Below are positions 7,287 to 11,918 of a DNA stretch of 11,918 bases, one piece after another. How positions within the stretch are numbered: position 1 is the stretch's first letter; the number at the start of each line of letters is the position of its first letter. Below the pieces are notes generated by a model that searched no databases, had not been told where the DNA came from, and saw only the letters and a list, made by a program, of their open reading frames with translations. The position numbers and the translations under genes are program-made. The stretch is from contig CAMZCV010000012.1 in the NCBI GenBank assembly GCA_947305035.1, positions 1 through 11,918 of the forward strand, in the 5' to 3' direction. The DNA is from an uncultured Coriobacteriales bacterium. GTDB taxonomy: Bacteria; Actinomycetota; Coriobacteriia; Coriobacteriales; Atopobiaceae.

Positions 7287-8245
7287 TGGCGAAGGGAAGG
7301 AGGCTGTGGCATGCGGCCTTCGCGACAGGAGCCGCGCTCGCCCTCGCACCGACGGCCGCATACGCCGCGACGCTCCAGGAGCAGGCGGAGGCGTTCCTCG
7401 CCAAGTTCCTCGTCGATGCGGCGAACGCCCAGTTCGCGGGCATCGCGGAGCACACCTCGCAGATCGCCCATGCATCAGGCCTCATGGACCCCCTGAGGGA
7501 CGCGCTGGGCGACGGGGGCGCCTTCTACACCCAGGTGACGGCCGCATCCTACGTGGTCGTCCGCCCGATCGCCCTCTCCATCCTCTGCCTCGTCGTGCTC
7601 GTGCAGCTCCTCGAGATCTCCCGCAAGTACGACGCCAACGCCCAGCTCCCCGTCGTCAAGGAGGTGCTCACCCTCGCCGTGTACTTCGCCATCTGCGTCT
7701 GGCTCATCAACATCAGCACCCGCCTCTGCGAGGCGATCTTCGACATCTCCGCGGGGATCATCAACGCGTTCAGCTCCCAGCTGAACGCGGGGGGCATCGA
7801 GGAGATGGTGACCCCCGAGCTCACCTACAGCAGCGTGAGCGTCGGAGAGGTCATCGGCATCGCGCTCGCCGCCCTCATCACGGGCCTGCTCTCCACGGTC
7901 GCGGGGGCAGTCACCCAGCTCGTGGTCATGGCGCGCGTGCTCCAGGTCTACGCGATGGTCTTCCTCTCACCCATCCCCCTCTCGCTCATGGGCATGGAGC
8001 AGACGAGGCAGTTCGCCGTCGGGTTCCTCAGGAGCTTCGCCTCTCTCGCGCTCGCGGGTGTCATGATGTTCTTCATCATCGCCGCCTATCCGACGATCCT
8101 GAACATCCTCATCGTCGCCTCCAACCATCTCGCGGAGGAGGGCGGGCTCTACATGAACTGGATCACCTCCTCCCTGATCATGAACGTCCTCTACATCTGG
8201 GCCCTCACCAGGTCGGGCGCCTGGGCGCAGTCCCTGTTCGGATAG
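7286..8245 (+). CDS. VirB6/TrbL-like polytopic conjugation membrane protein
   Basis: This 319-residue protein starts with a classic signal sequence (MAKGRR, a hydrophobic core, then cleavage near AYA-AT at residues 25-28). About six hydrophobic helices follow from residue 90 onward, including segments starting VVVRPIALSILCLVVLVQLL and FAVGFLRSFASLALAGVMMF. The central VMARVLQVYAMVFLSPIPLSLMG stretch resembles the conserved core of VirB6/TrbL-type proteins in Gram-positive elements, where the family forms the inner-membrane part of the DNA channel. A GAAGGAGGG ribosome-binding site sits before ATG 7286, which overlaps the stop of the upstream gene. The position after VirB4 and the CHAP gene is later in the order than in the Tn1549-like layout I recall, where it precedes PrgI. 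Family assignment is by topology and context. Confidence 0.82.
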   Translation: MAKGRRLWHAAFATGAALALAPTAAYAATLQEQAEAFLAKFLVDAANAQFAGIAEHTSQIAHASGLMDPLRDALGDGGAFYTQVTAASYVVVRPIALSILCLVVLVQLLEISRKYDANAQLPVVKEVLTLAVYFAICVWLINISTRLCEAIFDISAGIINAFSSQLNAGGIEEMVTPELTYSSVSVGEVIGIALAALITGLLSTVAGAVTQLVVMARVLQVYAMVFLSPIPLSLMGMEQTRQFAVGFLRSFASLALAGVMMFFIIAAYPTILNILIVASNHLAEEGGLYMNWITSSLIMNVLYIWALTRSGAWAQSLFG

Positions 8246-8258
8246 GAGGGCTGCGGCG

Positions 8259-8870
8259 ATGGATGCGAGATACGTCGGGAGGTGCCCCCGCTGCGGGGGG
8301 CGCGTGCTGGATGCGGGCAGGCTCTACGCCTGCGAGAACGCCATGGCCAGGGAGAAGAAGGGGCAGGCCGCCTGCAACTGGAGGCTCTGGAAGGTCTTCC
8401 GGCGGTGCGCCATCACCGAAGGGGCGCTGGGTCGCCTCCTCGCGGGCGATGAGGTCGTCATCGAGTGCGCCACGGAATCAGGCGACGCCTACAGGCTGAC
8501 CGTGTTCCTCGACCCCGACCGCAATTACGCGCTCTACCCCGTCAGGAGGGTCGTCGGCGAGTGCCCCGCATGCGGCGGGAGGCTCCTCGAGGGCGACCGT
8601 GCGGTCCGTTGCGAGAACAACCGGACCCATCAGGTCGGCGGGAGATGGGTGAACGACGGGACTTGCTCCTTCCGCGTCCAGAAGGACATCAACGGGGTCC
8701 GCCTGTCCACAGCCGAGATCGCAAGGCTCGCGGCGGGCGAGGAGGTCTTCCTCCGCGGGCTCGCGGGGAAGGGCGGGAGGAAGCTGGACGCTTGGATGAG
8801 GCTCGACAGGAGGGACGGCTTCAAGCCTGCCTTCCAGCTCGATGGGAAGGGAGTTCGCAGTGGAGACTGA
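8259..8870 (+). CDS. Tandem topoisomerase-type zinc-ribbon protein without catalytic domain
   Basis: The 203 residues form two repeats of about 90 to 100. Each begins with a CPxCGG zinc ribbon: CPRCGGRVLDAG, then YACEN and a later Cys; CPACGGRLLEGD, then VRCEN and a later Cys. Each continues into Cys-x-(W/F)-R and an LLAGDEV or LAAGEEV segment followed by beta strands. This matches the zinc-finger repeat at the C terminus of type IA topoisomerases such as TopB, which helps bind single-stranded DNA. No Toprim or active-site Tyr region is present, so it cannot be a topoisomerase itself. A single-strand binding or adaptor role near the transfer channel is inference. AGGAGGG lies 8 bases before ATG 8259. 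It overlaps the next gene by 11 bases if that one starts at GTG 8860. Confidence 0.8.
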   Translation: MDARYVGRCPRCGGRVLDAGRLYACENAMAREKKGQAACNWRLWKVFRRCAITEGALGRLLAGDEVVIECATESGDAYRLTVFLDPDRNYALYPVRRVVGECPACGGRLLEGDRAVRCENNRTHQVGGRWVNDGTCSFRVQKDINGVRLSTAEIARLAAGEEVFLRGLAGKGGRKLDAWMRLDRRDGFKPAFQLDGKGVRSGD

Positions 8871-9711
8871 GAGGGGCAACGGGATGGGAGCCCGCGGAAA
8901 CCGGATCGGACGGGCGGCAGCTGCCTTCGGGATCGCGGTCGCCATCGCGGCGATCCTTGCCGCCCGATCATGTGCCCCCGCCCCCACCTCGGAGGCGCCG
9001 CCACATGCTGCCCCGCAGCAGACCGAGGCCGTCGAGACGGGCGGACGCGGCGCGGACCGGGAGCCCTCGCCCCAGAAGGAGGAGCCCGCCTCCGATGGGA
9101 CGGGCAAGCGCACCGGAACCCTGCCCGGCACCCAGCAGGACACGATCTCCAGAACGCGCCGACGCGAAACCGCCGCCGGTCAGGACGAGGCGGCGCCTTC
9201 CGACGGAGGCAGCATGGCGGTACCCCCCGCTCCTTCTGCACCGGAGAGCGGCTCCGGCGGCCAGGGCGGCAGCTCGGGCGATGCACCCGCACCGGAGCCC
9301 GGGAAGAGGACCTGCCAGGCATGCGGCGGGACCGGCTCGGTCAGGACCGGGTCGAGGACCGTCACCGACAGCGCCGCCTGGGACGAATGGGTCGTCGACA
9401 GCCCAGCATGGGACGAGTGGGTCGTCGACAGCCCAGCCTGGAACGAGACGGTCTACCTCGGCATCCAGTTCTCAGACGGCACGTTCTTCGCCGCCGGGGA
9501 CGAGGCATCCGCGGACGCCTACGAGGAATCGGTCGTCCTCGCGGGGGGATCAATCTCGAGCAGCAACGTCTACGGCTCGGTCCACCACGACGAGGTCGGG
9601 CATACCGTGCACCACGACGAGACCGGCCATGCGGTCCATCACGACGCCGTCACCCATGTCGAGGACGTCTACGGGACCTGCCCTGCCTGCGGCGGGAGCG
9701 GAACCGTGTAG
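8860..9711 (+). CDS. Membrane-anchored protein with split CxxCGGxG zinc knuckle and tandem repeats
   Basis: I chose GTG 8860 because GGAAGGGAG lies 6 bases upstream. ATG 8842 has no ribosome-binding site, and ATG 8884 is a weaker alternative. The 283 residues hold one N-terminal hydrophobic helix (about 20-36), a long Pro/Glu/Gly-rich disordered linker to about 150, and then CQACGGTGSV (Cys152, 155). The protein ends with CPACGGSGTV (Cys274, 277). These two DnaJ-like half-knuckles could together hold one zinc ion. Between them are three copies of a DSPAWDEWVV unit and three of a VHHDExGHx unit. With the helix as signal anchor, the repeats would lie outside the membrane. No known function is recognised. 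Gene order places it as the last member of the conjugation operon, before the adhesin. Confidence 0.75.
   Translation: METERGNGMGARGNRIGRAAAAFGIAVAIAAILAARSCAPAPTSEAPPHAAPQQTEAVETGGRGADREPSPQKEEPASDGTGKRTGTLPGTQQDTISRTRRRETAAGQDEAAPSDGGSMAVPPAPSAPESGSGGQGGSSGDAPAPEPGKRTCQACGGTGSVRTGSRTVTDSAAWDEWVVDSPAWDEWVVDSPAWNETVYLGIQFSDGTFFAAGDEASADAYEESVVLAGGSISSSNVYGSVHHDEVGHTVHHDETGHAVHHDAVTHVEDVYGTCPACGGSGTV
9367..9456 (+). repeat. Three 30-bp tandem repeats encoding DSPAWDEWVV
   Basis: Units at 9367-9396, 9397-9426 and 9427-9456 encode DSAAWDEWVV, DSPAWDEWVV and DSPAWNETVY. The first two are close to identical at DNA level and the third has diverged, as expected from in-frame duplication. They keep the Trp and Asp/Asn-Glu positions. 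Confidence 0.9.
9580..9660 (+). repeat. Three 27-bp tandem repeats encoding a His-rich unit
   Basis: Units at 9580-9606, 9607-9633 and 9634-9660 encode VHHDEVGHT, VHHDETGHA and VHHDAVTHV. Each keeps a His-His-Asp core and a further His, a spacing suited to metal binding, though that is inference. They lie just before the second half-knuckle. Confidence 0.9.
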
Positions 9712-9771
9712 GCATACCCGAGAGGAGGACGCACTTGGTCACCTGAGCATCCAGCACCCATCCGAGTGAAC

Positions 9772-9814
9772 ACGGAGCCGTGCTTCCACGCCCCATCAAG
9801 GGCCGCGGCTCCGT
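9772..9814 (+). promoter_or_regulatory. 9-bp inverted repeat in the adhesin leader
   Basis: ACGGAGCCG (9772-9780) is the exact reverse complement of CGGCTCCGT (9806-9814). An inner stem GCCC/GGGC (9790-9793 with 9800-9803) can form inside, leaving the CTTCCAC core in the internal loop. No T-run follows, so a regulatory RNA fold is more likely than an intrinsic terminator. Confidence 0.5.
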
Positions 9815-9853
9815 TCCGTACGAGAGAGCACGCAGAACCGAGGCACCCCATGA
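9783..9853 (+). repeat. Copy 2 of the 71-bp module, in the adhesin leader
   Basis: This carries the same CTTCCAC (9783-9789), TCCGTACGAGAGA (9815-9827) and CCCC-N-TGA (9846-9853) cores as 1251-1321, with 25 and 18 bases between them in both copies. In the frame matching copy 1 it reads ASTP, RSVRE and P-stop at the same places, but the frame is closed by a stop at 9767-9769, so no protein is expected from it. It starts 172 bases before the adhesin gene. Confidence 0.6.
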
Positions 9854-9954
9854 AGCGCAAGCAGCATGACTGCGGCAACCAACCATCGCCTCCCTTCTCC
9901 ATGCTCCGAATGCGGCACGGCAAGAGCATTCAGCCAGAAGAAAGGAGTCGATGA

Positions 9955-11918
9955 ATGCAGAAGCGCAAGAAGAGAACCGACACGTTGCACCCCATCCGCT
10001 GGGGCATGGGCACGGGAAGGAGGATCGGGACGGCGATCGTCGCGCTCGTCCTCGTCCTCAACCAATGCCTCTGGCCCCTCGGACCCTCGAAGATGGCCCT
10101 CGCCGAGGAGGCCGATGGCGGGGATTCCGCCATCATCATCGAGGCGGCGCCCGACGAGGCCCCCGAAGCCGTCGTCGAGGAGGAGCCGTCGGCCCCCGAC
10201 GCCCCCGACGTTGCTGCGGAGCCGGTCGTCGAGCAGGAAGGATCCGAGCTGCCCGATGGCGAGCCCGGCCTTCCCGACGCGAACGCCCCTCCGACCGAGC
10301 AGACCGAGGAGCCATCGCTCCCGGAAGCACCATCCACCATCGATGTCGCCTACAAGGTCGTCAGAGGAGCGGGCGCGGAGTCCTTCACCGATTCCGCGGC
10401 GGTCGAGGCGGGAGCGGCCTCCAACCGCGTCCGGCTCGACACCGACCTCGGATTCGAGGACGGGACAGAGGTCGAGCTCCGCATCTCGATCCTCCTCGAC
10501 GGGAACGACATCACGTACAGGGCGGAGGTCGCCCCTGACGGGAGCTGGATCGAAATCCCCGCGGAGATCGACCTCTCCAGGGTCGAGATCGAGGTGACGG
10601 CCACCGCAGCCATGCCCGAGGAGGTCTCCCCCGAAGCAGCCGAGCCCATCGAGTCTGAGGAAGCGCCTTCCGCAGCCGAGGAGGACCAGATGATCCCTGG
10701 GAAGCAGGCGGAGGACGCACGGGATGGCGGGAGCCAGCTTGTCGCAGACGAGCCGGATCAGGAGGAGTCCGAGCAGCCGGACGATCTCCTTCCGGACGAT
10801 GGCGATGGGGAGGATTCCGGGGAGGCCGATGCCGAGGAGCTCGACGGCGAGGCCATCGCCGCCCAGATGGCGGAGTTCGAGGCCTTCTTCGAGGAGGCCG
10901 GCCTCGGCGAGGACGAGCAGCAGGCCTTCATGATGCAGGTCGGCATCCCGCTCCTCGCGGCAGCAGGGTCCACGGGAACCATCACGAGCATGAGGTCCAC
11001 GGGCCTCGGCGACGGCATCACCGCAGGCTATACCTGGACGCTCGACGGCAGGCAGGCGTACTGCATGTCCGGGTACTTCGCAGACCCCGTCGTTGGCCAG
11101 ACGCTCACCCGCTACAGCGGGAACCTCGGCATCAGGGAGCTCGACTACGTCCTCTACCACGGCTACGACGGCGTGACCGTCACGAGCGTGGGAGGGCTCA
11201 ACGCGATGAGGTCGATCGCAGCCACCCAGGCGGCGGTCTGGTACGTCGTCGGGGACAAGCGTCCCGACATCCTCAACACCCACGGATACAGCCATAACGA
11301 GAACTACTACAACCGCCTCTACGGCCTCGACGTCATCGACGGAAGGCAGGACATCTTCCGCGCGGCCAAGGCGCTCGTCGACGCCGCGACCGCATACGCG
11401 AACTCCGGCGGAGGCGGCCCCGAGGCGGGCTTCGCGCAGGTCTACCTCAACGACGGCTCCGTCCACGACAGCGCTGGCTACCTCATCCAGCACATGGCGG
11501 CAGTCGGCGAGAAAATGGGCACCCTCCGGCTCGTTAAGGTATCCGCGAACCCGTCTCTGACGACCAACCTCGCATGCTACGGCCTCGCAGGCGCGGAGTA
11601 CGGCGTCTACACGGACTCCAGCTGCTCCGCGAGCTCGCTCGCAGCCACAATCAGGACCGATTCGAACGGAGTGGGATCCGCGGCACTTCCCGCAGGCACC
11701 TACTACGTCAAGGAGACCAAGGCGAGCTCGGGCTTCCTGCTCGACACCGAGGTCCACACCGTCACGGTGCCTACGGGCGGGACGGGCACCGTGACGTCGA
11801 CCGAGCAGCCGGGCAACGACCCCATGAACGCGCGCGTCGTGAAGCGCGACAAGGACACCGGCGAGGCGAGCCCCCAGGGAGGAGGCACCCTCGCGGGGGC
11901 GGAGTTCACGCTCCGCTA
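9955..11918 (+). CDS. Thioester-domain, SpaA/Cna_B-type surface adhesin (3' partial)
   Basis: The frame runs off the right edge after about 654 codons. ATG 9955 follows a stop in the same frame (9952-9954) and has AAAGGAG 7 bases upstream. A long signal peptide has a basic start (MQKRKKR), a hydrophobic core and cleavage near ALA-EE at residue 50. The mature start is acidic and Pro-rich, with a beta domain at about 127-215 and a second very acidic stretch to about 310. A thioester domain follows, with QAYCMSG (Cys370) and ATQAAVWYVVG (Gln425), the pair expected to form a covalent Cys-Gln bond that can attach to host or partner surfaces. A SpaA/Cna_B domain then has candidate isopeptide Lys528 and Glu587, and another begins near residue 630 (VVKRDKDTG). 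An LPxTG-type anchor would lie beyond the window. It probably promotes attachment during mating or colonisation. Confidence 0.9.
   Translation, partial: MQKRKKRTDTLHPIRWGMGTGRRIGTAIVALVLVLNQCLWPLGPSKMALAEEADGGDSAIIIEAAPDEAPEAVVEEEPSAPDAPDVAAEPVVEQEGSELPDGEPGLPDANAPPTEQTEEPSLPEAPSTIDVAYKVVRGAGAESFTDSAAVEAGAASNRVRLDTDLGFEDGTEVELRISILLDGNDITYRAEVAPDGSWIEIPAEIDLSRVEIEVTATAAMPEEVSPEAAEPIESEEAPSAAEEDQMIPGKQAEDARDGGSQLVADEPDQEESEQPDDLLPDDGDGEDSGEADAEELDGEAIAAQMAEFEAFFEEAGLGEDEQQAFMMQVGIPLLAAAGSTGTITSMRSTGLGDGITAGYTWTLDGRQAYCMSGYFADPVVGQTLTRYSGNLGIRELDYVLYHGYDGVTVTSVGGLNAMRSIAATQAAVWYVVGDKRPDILNTHGYSHNENYYNRLYGLDVIDGRQDIFRAAKALVDAATAYANSGGGGPEAGFAQVYLNDGSVHDSAGYLIQHMAAVGEKMGTLRLVKVSANPSLTTNLACYGLAGAEYGVYTDSSCSASSLAATIRTDSNGVGSAALPAGTYYVKETKASSGFLLDTEVHTVTVPTGGTGTVTSTEQPGNDPMNARVVKRDKDTGEASPQGGGTLAGAEFTLR

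Larger units (their letters stand above)
9712..9954 (+). other. Non-coding leader between the zinc protein and the adhesin gene
   Basis: No convincing gene lies here. It contains an unused GAGGAGG ribosome-binding-like site at 9722-9728, an inverted repeat at 9772-9814, the second copy of the 71-bp module, and the adhesin ribosome-binding site. No clear promoter -35/-10 pair or T-run terminator is visible, although a change in transcription would be expected in this gap. Confidence 0.6.

Noticed and set aside
9367..9660. Regular repeats suggestive of a CRISPR array
   Set aside because: The units are directly adjacent with no spacers, keep a coding frame and diverge at the third copy. They are protein repeats.
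9766..9954. Possible 62-residue gene in the adhesin leader
   Set aside because: No ribosome-binding site, a composition unlike the neighbours, and no recognisable motif.
9796..11757. Long minus-strand open frame opposite the adhesin gene
   Set aside because: It has the same antisense composition effect and no recognisable domains. The plus strand carries a signal peptide, thioester pair and Cna_B features.

Overview
The window is a high-GC segment, roughly two thirds G+C, packed with plus-strand genes. It holds the mating-pore part of a Gram-positive type IV secretion (conjugation) cluster, most likely from an integrative conjugative element or conjugative plasmid. The PrgI family protein, the VirB4 ATPase, the CHAP-type wall hydrolase and the surface protein with thioester and SpaA/Cna_B domains all point to a Gram-positive host. 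The GC content, and my general impression of such elements, suggest an actinobacterium such as a gut Coriobacteriia (Eggerthella/Olsenella/Collinsella type). The host call is inference; no rRNA or housekeeping gene is present to settle it.

Layout: 2-1321, C-terminal part of a VirD4/TraG coupling protein, open at the left edge. 1322-1390, short leader with a hairpin. 1391-1678, small two-TM VirB2/Maff2-like protein. 1689-2111, PrgI family membrane protein. 2044-4815, VirB4 ATPase with an N-terminal zinc ribbon, starting inside prgI. 4815-6467, membrane-anchored CHAP peptidoglycan hydrolase. 6477-7286, unassigned single-TM protein. 7286-8245, VirB6-like polytopic protein. 8259-8870, a protein made of two topoisomerase-type zinc-ribbon repeats. 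8860-9711, a membrane-anchored protein with a split CxxCGGxG zinc knuckle around tandem repeats. 9712-9954, the only sizeable non-coding gap. 9955 to the right edge, N-terminal part of a large secreted adhesin.

From 1391 to 9711 the genes overlap or lie within 14 bases of each other, so they probably form one transcription unit. In the expected scheme the coupling protein delivers DNA to the channel, VirB4 powers channel assembly, VirB6-like, PrgI and VirB2-like proteins build the membrane pore, and the CHAP enzyme opens the wall. The thioester adhesin would hold the mating partner. The roles of the 6477, 8259 and 8860 products are unknown.

The least ordinary features are: a perfect 20-bp inverted repeat in a low-GC, in-frame insert inside the CHAP gene; a 71-bp module present twice (end of the coupling-protein gene and the leader of the adhesin gene) with three conserved cores at identical spacing; the zinc ribbon on VirB4; and the repeat-bearing split zinc protein.
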